DNA from: Ectobius pallidus
Lineage: Eukaryota; Arthropoda; Insecta; Blattodea; Ectobiidae
Direction of reading: 5' to 3'
Length of the DNA: 64,000 bases
Assembly: GCA_964059195.1 (NCBI GenBank)
Contig: CAXKWD010000003.1
Coordinates: 23,728,606-23,792,605, forward strand
Shown here: one piece after another, positions 46,170-57,850 of the stretch
Layout: the number at the start of each line of letters is the position of its first letter
Position numbering within the stretch: position 1 is the first letter of the stretch
The notes under the pieces: generated by a model
The model's input: only the letters and a program-made list of their open reading frames with translations
Databases searched by the model: none
Told to the model about the DNA's origin: nothing
Program-made: the position numbers and the translations under genes

Positions 46170-46670
46170 ATTCCAGTACAATCTTGAAAATTATCCTACC
46201 AGTTGTAGTTTATTATACAGATATAAGACATGGTCGGGAAGAACTTAATCTGAAAGTGTTGAAAACAGGGTGCTTAGGAAAATATTTGGGCCTGAGAGAG
46301 ATGAAAATGAGAACCGGAGAAAACTGCATAACGAGCTTCATAATCACAGGAAATAGTAAGGATAATTAAATAACGGAGGATGAAATGGGCTGGGTATGCT
46401 GCATGCATGGGGGAGGAAAAACAAATCTCAAAAGTAGCCTACTGACTGGGACCCGAAGGGAAGAGATCACTTGGAAGACCTAGACCTAGGTGGGAGGACA
46501 TGTTAGGATCAATTTAAGGGAAGTAGGATTTGTGAGGAATGGTTGGATGCATTTAGCACAGAATAGGGTTGATTGGTGGGCTCAGGTAAGCATGGCTATG
46601 AACCTCCAGTTTTCATAAAATAGATAATATTCCTTTAGCTAACTTAGGAACTGCCTATTGAATAAGTACA
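46170..46670 (+). mobile_element. Non-LTR retrotransposon 3' fragment
   Basis: Frames read KIILPVVVYYTDIRHGREEL, KTGCLGKYLGLREMKMRTGE and, further on with stops, the same tail as 5081-5378, ending with the same ATAATA..CTTTAGCT 3' sequence. Longer than the 5-kb copy but equally dead. Confidence 0.65.
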
Positions 46671-46726
46671 ATCTTGAAAATTCAAGAATCAATAATTTGA
46701 ATTTTCATTCTATTCAAGACACTTTA

Positions 46727-46860
46727 AGGGTATGGGGATAAGAAAGCAAGAGGAAGGCCAAGAATGAGGTATAGGACCTTGATCATGTGCAACAGAGAGT
46801 TAAGGGACGATTTGGACAAGATGAGACACAATGATTGAAACTGGTGGAGGGGCTTCAATT
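46727..46860 (+). mobile_element. Possible second LINE tail
   Basis: The frame reads YGDKKARGRPRMRYRTLIMC then NRELRDDLDKM, similar to the RGRP-x-R-W tail of other non-LTR proteins. Short and unsupported elsewhere. Confidence 0.4.
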
Positions 46861-49800
46861 GCTAACCCATCAAGTAGAACTCAGCCATTTCATAATTACG
46901 GGTGGGACATTCTAGCAAATTATAAAAACTATTTTTGTTCATTACATATCTTAAATAATAAACTAGAACTGGTTCTTCACATTCTGTAAAATTTACAATG
47001 CCTTCTCCTCCACACTACATGCAAAGCATTATTTAAAATTCATTTTAAACATTTTAAATTTGTTTCTCAAAATCTGTTACGGGTGGGACATAATTTGGAC
47101 ACTGATTTTAATGATCCAAAACAAAAGTTCATTTTCTGTTCTGCTATTACTGTTAGGGTCTTAATGTTGTTATGAATGAAGGTTGTTATAAACTGTTTCC
47201 AGGTTGTCAGAACATTTATTTAACTCATCAATAATAATTTAACAAAACTATCACTGTTACGGGTGGGACAAAAATTCCCTTGTTTGTTATTTTACATAGT
47301 AATTAAACACACATATTTTTTTAAGTTAATCTTATACCAAATTGTACCTTAAGATGTATATTTTCTCAACTGAAAATGGACATAGCTGATTACTCTTGAC
47401 CACCTGGTATTAAAGAGTGTTAAAATCATGCTAAAAATGGCAAAAAAAAGTAACTCAACGCAATAAATAAGTAAATCAACAGATTTTACACATGAAACCA
47501 CTTCAGATATGCCTAAGTCCTTAATATTCAGAGAATTTGAGGTTTTAAACTTATTTTTGACCACCCCACCCCATACTAACTAGTATTATAATTTGTTACT
47601 AACAAGTACAGTAGGCCTAACCGGTTTTCAAGAAACTCCCTCTCATCCTCCTTATAATGAAGTAGCGAATGTTTTAGAGAAATTTATTAGCAATATTCAC
47701 TATGAGAAATTTGTTAATAACACTGACTGTGAGATATTTGTTAGTAATATTGTGTATAGTCAACTCACATAGTAAACTGAATTCATTATAGTTGCTTCAC
47801 TATGTAAGTTCCACAAAATCTTTACTGAGAAATAATGTTGTTTATTAAGAATCATACAACAAATCTACATAATCTGAAAAGATGGTGAACTCACTATCTA
47901 CTTCAAGAACTCAGTAACATGAAAGGACACTCAAAACAGTACTGTTTTGAATTGTTGTCAGTACCGTTACAGTTCCTATCGATTACAGAGGAACATTAAA
48001 GAAAAGTACACTTGAAATAGGGGCTAATTGTTGGCATCTATCTAATCAGTCATTGGGTAATCTAAAATTCTAAAAAAGTATCATAGCTTATATTATTATT
48101 CACCAAGTTATATGTTCCATACTTCTTTCTAAATGATTTCTTACATAACTGCTATATTTTATCATCTCTGTACTGAAACTAGAAGTCTGCTATATTTTAT
48201 TCGTACCATGACTATAGGCCTATTACTGCCTTCTCTAGGAAAATAAGTGTAACAAAATTCACATAGGTAAACAGAAACCTCCACTTGGAGGCCCTTTGCC
48301 CCAACATGGGGGGGGGCATAGGATTTGAGAGAGATGACTATATTATCGCTATTATCCCATAATTAATTCCACCAGTGTTTAGTTTATAATATGAGTTTCA
48401 CTTAATGCGTGGATTACTCTGCCAGCTGCTTTGTAATGTATGCAGGTAATAATTTAAAAGTTGGTAACAATTATCAGTAAGTAGGGTCAGGTTTTTTGGT
48501 GTTTATTTTTAAAAATTTAACAAAAAATAGCCTATATAAAATGTCAATTTTGGTATAAAATATGGAATATCATGAAAATTTTGTATTTTTTTTCTTGTAC
48601 TATTGGTTTTCTTATAAAATAACATTTCTTTGGTATTAGAAAAGTTGAGAGTAAAACAAAATTGAAGCTCACCTTTATAACATTTTCTTTGCATCCATTA
48701 TGAACCCATATTTTTCTTCTTTTGCTTTTTTCGCTTTCTTTAATTTTGCACTGTCTTTTTGGAGTAGAATCCTGCACTCATCAGTTGAACACGATTTAAA
48801 CACCCTTTACTTTGAATGTGTTTTTCCTATGAATCACATCTTTTCCACATAACTGTGTTACAATCGTTAAGCGTTAATATGTTAGTTCCATTTGTCATCA
48901 TACCAAATTTCTTGAATTCATTAGCCCAAAAAGTGACACTAACTTTGTCATTTCTCCCATCTCAGTCACAGACAGGAACTGGCAGTCAAGTAAGCATACC
49001 AGAAGTAGTTCTCAACAGATCAAAATGTAGAAATGGACTTCCCATCCTACATCCATTAATGTTTATTCTTGTAATGTTATTTTTACTCCACCTCACATAC
49101 TGCAATCGATGGTCACAGAACATGCAGCTTAGGAACACTGGAAAACCGCTATAGGCTATAGGCAATGGGGAAAACCCAAGACAAGAGAATAATAGATGTG
49201 GCCGCACCTTCCATTACTCTTTAAGAATTTGAAACGAAAGTATTTCTAACGGAATATTCCAAAAGCTAAGGAAAACCCAGTCTGTTATGGGTCACGGGTG
49301 CCCCTGCAGGTCATAAAATAGAATACGTAGTCTATACTTTCAGGTTAACGTACCTTTCCAAATAAATCCTCATTCCTTTACAGCCAAGATCTTCAAAACT
49401 ATGGTAATACACTTTTGTTTTTATGAAAAAAATTAAGTTTTGCAGAAATGGTCGATTTTTGCAAAAATCCACAATGAAAGTACAGCCCTAAATAAGTCAG
49501 ATTTATGATAAACTGTGCATGTACTTCTTGCAGCATCTCTCCAATACATTTTGTGTTTATCGTTAATAATTTAAAAACTCGGCTGTGCCAGTAAGTTTAG
49601 CTAATGTTTTATTGCTTTCATATTTTCTGGTTAGAAATGAAACTGTGAAACACTCCCTTTGTAAGTATATTCATATTTTTCTCTCCACGCTATAAGTTCT
49701 GCCTTCTTGATTAATGTTAATCAAGGAAGAAATGTACATGGGATTAATTCAAAGAGTAGAAGAGGGATGTATGTGGATAGATACAAGCAGTATCCTATAG

Positions 49801-49899
49801 CCTATAGACTGAAGATCCTTAGGAGTGTCCAAGGAAGTGATGAGTGACAGGCCGTTATGAACTAATGGTATATGTGTGATAGGATTTTTGTATTTTCCA

Positions 49900-49905
49900 T
49901 TTATT
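49900..49905 (-). terminator. GTF3C3 polyadenylation signal AATAAA
   Basis: AATAAA on the minus strand about 28 nt after the GTF3C3 stop. Confidence 0.65.
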
Positions 49906-49933
49906 GTTTTCATTATTTCACTCACTGCAGCAC

Positions 49934-52657
49934 TTAGATCACAATGTACTTGTCCACATAACTTCTTGCAATGTTCGGAGCACCAGCACCCATGTATATA
50001 AGGTACAAGTTGAAAGCTGCCTCTCTTCTCAGATCTAAAATATGTGGATATTGCTCTATAAGTGGTGAAGAGAAATTCAGTGCTTCTTTATAGTGATATA
50101 TGGCAGGAGGTAGCAGTCCTAGCTGATGTAAAGCACGTCCTATATTGTAGTGAACTTCCTGATAACCATCTTCCCCTCGATACTTCATGTACTTAAACAT
50201 AAAAGCAAGTCCTTGTGTCACTAATGAATGTTTCTTGGCAGAAAACTTTTGGCACGCCATCTGAAATAATGTAACTCCTAGCAGGAATGCAGTCATAGGA
50301 AGAGGACAGTTACGGAAAGCTGCAGCATACTCGCTCAGAGCATACTTATATGTTCCAGCCACTAAACAATTATTGGCATGAAGGATTGTCAATGCTTGAT
50401 GATTGGGATGACGAGCTAGCAGCCTCATGAGAAAACGGTTGTGACGGACATCATCTGCTCGCTGAAGAACAAGATTGAACAGATTCCATATTCGAGGATG
50501 CTTCATTTCTCTCATGAGATGATCCCGTGCAAAATTGTAGCCATAGTAAGCATCACCATTATAGAAACAGGACAGAAGACACAGAAATTCCATTTCACGA
50601 GCCCTTTGTGCATTTGAATAGAAAAGCTTTGATCCCATTGCAGAGAATGCTAATCTCTGAAGCAGACCATAACGCTTGATTCTGTAGCAGGTCTCACACA
50701 TATCTCGAAAAAGAGCCCATTCTTCTTCTACAGACGGAGAATTTTTTCCTACAACAAAATCTGGAGCATCAGTGTCAAATTGTGGTTCCCCTCTGTTAGT
50801 ACGAATTTCTTTCAAAGCCTCTTTTCTTCTTTCTATACGCCTCATCCTTGTCAAAGCATACAACTCTTCTCTATTGCGAATGCGAACAAAATGTCTAGAT
50901 AAAAGCAGTTGGCCAACTGCTAAGAACTCCTCCGTCCTTTCTTCTACCCCTTTTAGTAACATGCACTTTTCATACAAGAGTCCAGGGTCAAGAATTTCAG
51001 ATTCAGCATCTTGAGTTAAAACAGCTAAGGCTTCTTCGCCACGTCCAAGTTGGGTCAAGAGACCTGAGAGTATGATTCTAGCTTCAAGATGCTGTGGCGC
51101 TTGTTGCACTACAATTTCATAAGCTCCTGCCGCCTTTTCTATTTGACCACAAGCATTTAGACTTTCTGCTTGTCTTAAGAATACTGCAGGCAAGCTATAA
51201 TTCTCACTTTCAACTAACGGATTCAAGAGCTTTAGGGCATTTTCAAATTTTCCCTCACTCATAAAAGCCTCAGCTACATCCAAGTACAGATCACCCGCTT
51301 CTTCTGGATTTTCTCTTTCCAGAGAATTTAAAAGACTTCCTAATAAGTGAAATGCTTTCAGGTGTATTAGAACTATTATCAGTTTTGCACGCAGATCAAC
51401 TGGAAGAGAATCAGGAACAACACAAGTTAAAACTTTCAGCGACTCCTGTTTGCCATCAGCGTCCATTTTCACTATAACACCACAATGCTGACTCAGAACT
51501 TCCATGCATTGGGCATATTCTTTCAAATTTATCAATAATTCCAACATAAGATTAACATCTTCTGAACTAATATGTTGAGGTACTTTCTTAAATGCAATTT
51601 CCATAGTCTCTTTTGCCTTAGCTAGTTCGTTATCTTCATGAAATTTGCAAGCTAACATCTTTGCCACTTGGATGACAACTGGACCCTTATCTGGAGCTAG
51701 AAGAGACAGAAGTCTCTGATATCCCTTTACAGCTAATTTTCTTTCACCGATGCTTTCTAACATTGATCCTCTCTTCATATACAGGTCTACATTGGCAGGG
51801 TCGGCAGAAATAGCTTTGGAATAGCATGTAATGGCCTGCTTCACATCTCCCTGCTCTTCTGACATCACAGCGAGGCGAACCCACTGTTCTACATCATTTG
51901 GGCTCAGATGAGCTGCTATTAGTGCGAACTGTAGAGATTTATCAGGGCATCCCAACTCTTCATATAGAACAGCCAAAGTCTGAAATGGTTCGGGAGCAGT
52001 AGGTACTTGCCTGATTATCTCCAAACACATTTTCACTGCCACATCTCTTTCACCTCTTGCATACCTCAGATTTGCTTCACCCATGAGGCCCTGCAGAGCT
52101 GGAGGAAGCATTCTTCTTCTCCTCTTCACAATACTTCCCGGAGGACCTCGTCTATAAGATTTCAACTTGCTTGATTCTTGTAGTTCCCTCTCAAATGCTT
52201 CTGCAGCTGAAGAAGTTGATGGATATGACTGCTGTTGCTGCTGTTGTGGGAATTCAGTACCAGTTTCATCACTTTCATTCTCACCTTCCATCAGTAAAGC
52301 ATAATCGCTGAATGACAATTCTCCATTCAAGAATTTGTTTGTCAGTTCGCGTTCCTGTTCCTTGGTTAAAATTTCATCTTCTATGTAATCTATAAAATTT
52401 TGTTGTTCTTCGCTATCTGAATCAAAATCTTCATCTATGACCAGTTTGTCGTCGTCATCCTTTGCATCAGTGGTATCCATGTCCACAGTGTGCGCCTCAA
52501 TGAAGTCACTTGAGTTTATTATTTCTAGGTCATCGTCATTCATGTCCTCTACTGGTACAGCAGCACTAGGATCTGGTGTTATGCCCATCTGCAGCAACAT
52601 TGGTACAATCTCTCCTTCGTGTCCTTCAGGTCCACTGCCAGTGTATTCAGAAGTCAT
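49934..52657 (-). CDS. GTF3C3: General transcription factor 3C polypeptide 3 (TFIIIC102), TPR protein
   Basis: Subunit of TFIIIC, which binds the A/B boxes of tRNA-type promoters and recruits TFIIIB for RNA polymerase III. The product is 907 aa in one coding exon (human 886). The order is an acidic N terminus (~40-95; DDDLEIINSSD, DFDSDSEEQQ), a short poly-Q (~138-143), a basic KRRRRM (~178-183), two blocks of TPR repeats (~190-330 and ~340-590, e.g. AITCYSKAISADPANVDLYM), and a C-terminal TPR block (~640-900; RIWNLFNLVLQRADDVRHNR, HYNIGRALHQLGLLPPAIYH). The frame could open 9 codons upstream at 52684, but those codons contain the 3' splice site TTTTCAG, so I choose the MTSEY start. It lies upstream of LIG4 on the same strand, 4.6 kb away. 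It is intact and presumably functional. The lack of coding introns beside intron-rich LIG4 is unusual. Confidence 0.95.
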   Translation of the reverse strand: MTSEYTGSGPEGHEGEIVPMLLQMGITPDPSAAVPVEDMNDDDLEIINSSDFIEAHTVDMDTTDAKDDDDKLVIDEDFDSDSEEQQNFIDYIEDEILTKEQERELTNKFLNGELSFSDYALLMEGENESDETGTEFPQQQQQQSYPSTSSAAEAFERELQESSKLKSYRRGPPGSIVKRRRRMLPPALQGLMGEANLRYARGERDVAVKMCLEIIRQVPTAPEPFQTLAVLYEELGCPDKSLQFALIAAHLSPNDVEQWVRLAVMSEEQGDVKQAITCYSKAISADPANVDLYMKRGSMLESIGERKLAVKGYQRLLSLLAPDKGPVVIQVAKMLACKFHEDNELAKAKETMEIAFKKVPQHISSEDVNLMLELLINLKEYAQCMEVLSQHCGVIVKMDADGKQESLKVLTCVVPDSLPVDLRAKLIIVLIHLKAFHLLGSLLNSLERENPEEAGDLYLDVAEAFMSEGKFENALKLLNPLVESENYSLPAVFLRQAESLNACGQIEKAAGAYEIVVQQAPQHLEARIILSGLLTQLGRGEEALAVLTQDAESEILDPGLLYEKCMLLKGVEERTEEFLAVGQLLLSRHFVRIRNREELYALTRMRRIERRKEALKEIRTNRGEPQFDTDAPDFVVGKNSPSVEEEWALFRDMCETCYRIKRYGLLQRLAFSAMGSKLFYSNAQRAREMEFLCLLSCFYNGDAYYGYNFARDHLMREMKHPRIWNLFNLVLQRADDVRHNRFLMRLLARHPNHQALTILHANNCLVAGTYKYALSEYAAAFRNCPLPMTAFLLGVTLFQMACQKFSAKKHSLVTQGLAFMFKYMKYRGEDGYQEVHYNIGRALHQLGLLPPAIYHYKEALNFSSPLIEQYPHILDLRREAAFNLYLIYMGAGAPNIARSYVDKYIVI

Positions 52658-52672
52658 CTTGATCTGAAAATT
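52658..52672 (-). promoter_or_regulatory. 3' splice site just before GTF3C3 ATG
   Basis: Minus-strand TCAATTTTCAG is followed by ATCAAG and the ATG. A pyrimidine-rich run and CAG 6 nt before the start indicate a 5' UTR intron ending here, which decides the start codon in favour of 52657. Confidence 0.65.
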
Positions 52673-53886
52673 GAAAACACTCACTAATCCTCAATTCTTG
52701 CTGTTATTTTTTTTATATACAGGATTCTCCCCCTTCAAAACAACTAACATTGCAGAAATGGACATTTAATCAGGACATCAGAAAAAAAGAATGGCAGAAT
52801 AATAATAAAAATATGGAACAGTAAGTGATATCAGATGGATTATAGAAAACAAGGAAGATATGAGGAGAATAAAAATTATAATAAAGGACTCAAAAAACAA
52901 AACAGTCAAAAGAAGAGACACAAAGATAAACAATACAGACTAGAAACCAAGATCAATAAACTGACAATGGGAAGGGTGATTTCAGATGAAAAAAAAGTTC
53001 AGATTTGTGAGAATGAAGAAATTCTGGGCTAACAGGAAACTGAAGAATCAATTGTATAAAAATGACTAGAGTGGTCCAATGGATGCAATTTTGCAGAAAT
53101 ATGCAAGTTTTGCAGGAGAAATTGTACTTTGTTATGCAAAATAACATCAAAATCAACCCACTTTTGTATCAAAATTTTACATAATTATTCACCATAAAAC
53201 AAGGTTACCGGTACCAAACGTCCTCTTTTTCCCAAATATATCCTCTATTATCATTAAAAAAACAAAACACCCGGACAGATTTATTAAAAAATGGGAAAAT
53301 GTAGGCCTACTCTTTTTACGGAGACAACGTAATATTGTAGTTTGCAAGAGCCATTGGCGCTACATTCTGATATAGGCCTACACTCAGAGTGATATTCACT
53401 CTAGACTATGCCTACGATTCAGAGTCGTTATGTTGGCTGTACTACAAAAAAAACTTTCAAATCTTTCATGGCTGTACTACAGCTTGCTCCTCTAATTGTA
53501 TCTCGACTGTTGAAAGTAGCTGAATACTTTTCTCTATTGTGAGCCACAATGCAAATACGATTAAACAATGTGTATCATTCTCAATTATCAATGTACAGTG
53601 GACAAAGGACAGTAACAAATTTATTATTGAAAATGTAAAGGGAGTAGTGTGTGTTCAGTACAACTTAAAACATTTCAGCTGCACTGAATTCTATAAACAT
53701 TAGTTTGAAAATAAAACAGTTCTGAAGTTCTGAAAAGTATTCACAGTGCAAGAACAAGACTGAACAGGGTAGTGGTGAAGTGATAAGGATGAGGGTCAAT
53801 AATTTAACATATTTTTGTTTTTTGACAACGCCAACTTGTAATGTGTACTTATAGTTATAATATTTTTGTGTTATATTAGGATTTAG

Positions 53887-54251
53887 GGTAGAGTACGATT
53901 ACTTCCACAAAGTCTCTGGCCTTGAAGACTTAACCCAGCCAGCGAGCTTCTCGTTATGTCTCGCTACCAGCTTGTGCCGACTTGCATGCACGAAAGATCT
54001 CTTAGCTACTGTTGAGCACAGAGTGAAGATCACGCAGAACGTTGCCAGTCGTAGAAAATACTAATAGTTGAGTGGAGGGATAATGCCACAGCGAGACAGA
54101 GACAGATAACACGTGGAGTGAGATAGAAGAGCTGAGCCAATCAGGGTGCAGCTATCACCCCTAGGCAGGAACTCCAGGAAGGGTGACACTCGCTCCTAAG
54201 GTATATATATGTAAAAACCCAGAGACTTTGTGGAAATAATCATACTCTACC
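53887..54251. mobile_element. MITE with ~32-bp TIRs
   Basis: GGTAGAGTACGATTACTTCC at the left returns as its complement at the right, and the match continues through CACAAAGTCTCTGG. 365 bp. The centre is unusually GC-rich for this window. No convincing target duplication, so the superfamily is open. Confidence 0.72.
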
Positions 54252-54878
54252 GGTACATTAAGTTTGTTGACTATTCTATTTATATGCAGTGTATTAGATA
54301 TTAACCAACGTTATTTAACGTTTAGCAATGCCTCGGATATCGACCAATCGCGATCGTTTATCTTACAATATGCTACCTAGGGTGGCAAGGATGCAATTTT
54401 ATGTGATGAAACGGCAGCTCATTACTGGACACATAAGGAAATGACATGCAATGATTAATACGTCATATGCTGTCAGTGAACAGAATAAAAACACATTATT
54501 TTATACAACACAAATTGTTTGGAAATAGAAATAATACAAATATCCATTGATTAAAAACAAAATTTTGATTCAGTGCAAGGCAATTCATGTGCTTTTATAG
54601 CATTCTGATGCTTACTCTTTGCATCTTGTGGAACCGGAATGCACTATTAGTAGCATTGGTAGGCTAACTCAACTTGATTCATGGACTGTTCATTCATTCA
54701 GTATGCCACGACCTTGCAGTAGGCAGAATATTGACAGTAAAGTAAGAAAATAATTATTCATTAACAGAGAAATCAGCTGTTTTATTTCACCAAAAAATCT
54801 GACTCCTACTCATCAATGTCACATAAGGAATGCAGTCAATAAAAAAAATTAAAATGCCCATTCATCCAATTCATAATT

Positions 54879-55012
54879 ATCAAAAGTCAAATCTTGACTA
54901 CCAACTGTGAGCTAGGCCTAAGCCTACCATTGTCGATGAAGCTTAATTCAGTAGGCCTATAATCCTAGGTAGGAAGGCCCCAATCTCACAATATGCAGGT
55001 TCAAATTGACAA
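54879..55012. repeat. Local direct duplication, copy 1
   Basis: Matches 55757-55895 at ~88%, same orientation, ~880 bp apart; includes two TAGGCCTA sites that are also duplicated. Confidence 0.88.
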
Positions 55013-55389
55013 TTCAATGACTCAGGAAATTATTTTGAACCTTCCCTCCCCCCCTCCGTACCAATAAAAATGAATTTATAGGCATCAGGTTTCAGACACT
55101 TCATAGCCAGTAAGTTCTTTATGTCTCCTCTACTATCTCTAAAATGTGTGTTATAATTCATTTACACCTGCCCTCACATAGTTGTTATCTATACAGCCCA
55201 AGTATTAGAATTGAGTCATAATTATCTGAAGTCAGTGTTTTATTTTATTTTTTTTAAATAAGTTAGGCCTACTGTAATACCATAAACACTATTAACATGT
55301 CTACAATATCAATTCTAGCCCAGCTCTGTTTCACTACCAAGATATGGGTTTGTTGATGTCAATAATTATTTTCTTTAGAAAAATTAGAA

Positions 55390-55575
55390 AAATCTTTCTT
55401 ATGGTAGAGAAAGTCTTGTGAGTGGTATAAGAGGTAGGCTAGAATCTTTCTAAGCATAGAGAAAATCGTGAGTGTTTCAAAGCTGGAATCAGAGGTGAGA
55501 AAATAGCACAATCTTTCTTAGGATAGAGAAAATTGTGTGTGTATTCCAAGAGTTGGAATCAGAAGAGGAAGACTA
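55390..55575. repeat. Degenerate tandem repeat, ~3 units
   Basis: Three diverged copies of AATCTTTCTTA-GGATAGAGAA followed by GTGAGTG, spaced ~60-70 bp. Lies between the two copies of the local duplication. Confidence 0.6.
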
Positions 55576-55756
55576 GCAAAATCATCCCTCTTTTGACTAT
55601 ACTGGTGCACTCATGCAATCCTACCTTCAGACAGTGGAACAACAAACAGCTATTTGCTAAAGGTCTATCCACAATGTGAAGTTGGTAGCTTCACTGTCTG
55701 CTTGGGAGTTAGCAGAGAGCTGCCGACAGCAAGTCATTAATGGTGTCCATTACTGA

Positions 55757-55895
55757 TCAAAAGTCAAATCTCGACCACCAACTGTGAACTAGGCCTAAGC
55801 CTACCATTGTGGATGGAGCTTAATTCAGTAGGCCTATACTGGTAATCCTAGGTAAAGAAGGCACCATCTCACAGTATGCAGGTTCACATGGACAC
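55757..55895. repeat. Local direct duplication, copy 2
   Basis: See 54879-55012; differs by a few substitutions and a short insertion (ACTGGT) after the second TAGGCCTA. Confidence 0.88.
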
Positions 55896-56185
55896 TGCTA
55901 TGTTTTTATTTTCTGGCGAAGTAGGATGACTAACTACACTACTTGCATCTTGTGTAACGGTACAATGATGCTGTACCCCCCTCTGCATTAAGGTAGGCTA
56001 TGTAGTACTTGGCAGCTAGATGCTAGGTTAGTGGCATTTAGTGGTAAAGTAGAGCTGGGGCAGTACAGCTCTCTGGCAGATGTGATATTTTAGTTTCAGA
56101 AACATGGAAAATGACCAAATTACATGTTATATTATTCTTCAGAACCTACAGATTCCATATTAATATAAGCACCTTATGTTTTTAA

Positions 56186-56459
56186 AGTCACCTCGCTCAT
56201 AGCATTGACGGGCAGCTCGCTTTGTTCCCATATTACAATGTTTGTTGTTACTGTAAAAAGGTTTTCTCAAAAGAAACCGCTGATTGAATCCATGTTGCCA
56301 ATTCTCTCATTGCTCAATGCCATTGCCACAAGTGTTTTGCTGCATCTATATCTTCCTGCTCTCTTTTTTAACACTATGCAGGGTGGCAACTACACCAAGC
56401 GACAAGGTTGGGCGGAGACTTCTTTGATGTTAACTGTCAACGCAATGAGCGAGGCGACT
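56186..56459. mobile_element. MITE, 274 bp, TIR ~24 bp
   Basis: AGTCACCTCGCTCATAGCAT at the left and (reverse complement) AGTCGCCTCGCTCATTGCGT at the right. Target duplication not clear. The frame at 56205 is inside it and not a gene. Confidence 0.6.
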
Positions 56460-57055
56460 ATACAAAGATTCTAAATAGCCTATAGGCTGCCTCTAAAATC
56501 ATGAAGTGGATACAAAATTAGTTTAACATGGTGCTGTGAACGCCATTAAATCACGATAACTCTTGTGCTGGATGATGTTAAATTGTCGGGCAGGAAGAGT
56601 GGAAGAGTGGAAACCTAACGGTGAAAATGGTGGCTCAGTCACTACTAAGGCTTTCTAACCAGATACAAAAACATGATGTCAGATCTGAATCACCATCTTC
56701 TTTTTTTCTAAAATGGGAATTTCACCTCCAAACCCCACAGCCTCTGGACTCCCCTACAAACTTCAACCAGACCACTTCACCAGGTGCTTCAGAAAGGGTA
56801 GGCCTAACTTGATATCAGCCCCATTAATTCCTTCTGTTCTTCTTTGTTGGGAGCTTTGTTGGGAGCTTTGCTCCCAAACCCCCACCAGGGAATGAGCCTC
56901 AGGACTCCCTGTCCTGGTTTATCCCAGACTCTCTTCACTGGGAGCTTCAAGTACGATAGTTATTATAAACATTAATGGGGACCAGAAGCTTCAAGTGTAC
57001 GGCAACAGGTATTGGTCCCATAATTCCTTCCTAATTTCCTTTGTAGAAGCCTTTG

Positions 57056-57160
57056 CCATACAATACTGGCATCTTTTTAGGAAATTTTCTTTAACGCGTG
57101 TAAGTTCAGCTTCCGAGATAAACTTAATTTCTCTTGTGATATTGTCTTTAAGTTCTTCAT
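57056..57160. repeat. Fragment of the 17660 foldback family
   Basis: CAATACTGGCATCTTTTTAG through TTTCTCTTGTGATATTGTCT matches 17876-17990, with the same order and a few changes. Confidence 0.65.
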
Positions 57161-57450
57161 GGAGATGGTTTCCAGATTATGCATTATGTCTATTCACATA
57201 ACAAAAAAGTTGAAAATCAATGACGGAGTGTGTCAAAAACACTGGGAAAATGAAGATATGCTTTTCAAAGCTATAAATGGCAGCCTCTGAACAGAAAATG
57301 GATGCTGGCAGGCAAGAATTACGACTGGCATAGTTGTGCATGGGCCACAGGAAAAAAATATTTCCATGCCACCCGCTACCTCTTCCCTACAACAACAGTG
57401 AGACATTTAGTGGCCACCATTTGAACTGCTCTAGCAATGCCATTAGTATA

Positions 57451-57571
57451 GTCTGACTGTGAGCTGAAGGCCGAGCTGGTGGCATAGTGGGGGAAAGACA
57501 TAGACAGTAAATGCAAGCGAAAGGTAAGGTAGTGGGGGAACGCTAGCTCGGCCTTCAGCTCGCAGCCAGAC
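57451..57571. repeat. Small hairpin with 27-bp arms
   Basis: GTCTGACTGTGAGCTGAAGG and seven more bases pair with 57545-57571 with two mismatches. The 67-bp centre contains two TAGTGGGGGAA copies. Could be a tiny foldback element. Confidence 0.6.
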
Positions 57572-57594
57572 AGTAGTAAGAAGGTGAAACGGGC

Positions 57595-57850
57595 GAAAAT
57601 TAAATAATTTTCTTCTTTCCTCTCTTCTGGTCTTCCTTTTCCTCCTTTCCTCTCACTTCTTCTACATCCTACCTACCTATTTGAGACCTGTTCCTAACTG
57701 TAAATTTTTGCATTGAGCGGGATTTGAACATGAGTTGCTAGCTTCATAGCCAGTCGTCTTAACCACTATGCCATGAGCATTCGTTGGGCTGTGAAGCAAC
57801 AATTTATCTATTTGAGTTTAGAGACCTTCCCAAATCAACCTCTACCGTCA
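57595..57850 (-). mobile_element. tRNA-derived SINE, copy 1
   Basis: On the minus strand a tRNA-like head (~57785-57720) has an A box TGGCATAGTGG and a B box GTTCAAATCC, followed by a purine-rich body (GAAGAAAG, GGAAAAGGAAG). Flanks match copy 2 at 59090. Confidence 0.6.

Larger units (their letters stand above)
45323..49899. other. Intergenic region between LIG4 and GTF3C3
   Basis: 4.6 kb between the LIG4 start and the GTF3C3 polyadenylation site; it must contain the LIG4 promoter, but I see no clear core element. It holds a possible hAT left end CAGTGATTCCCAGTCC (~45447), LINE tails (46170, 46727) and three spaced TTACGGGTGGGACA motifs. 47300-49899 is otherwise featureless. Confidence 0.7.

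Noticed and set aside
50772..51014. 80-codon plus-strand frame
   Set aside because: Antisense shadow within GTF3C3.
52658..52684. Upstream ATG extending GTF3C3 by 9 codons (MSVFNFQIK)
   Set aside because: The codons overlap a good 3' splice site and the family similarity begins after MTSEY.
57720..57785. Functional tRNA gene
   Set aside because: A and B boxes are present, but the acceptor stem does not pair and a related copy with the same body exists at 59250; it is a SINE head.
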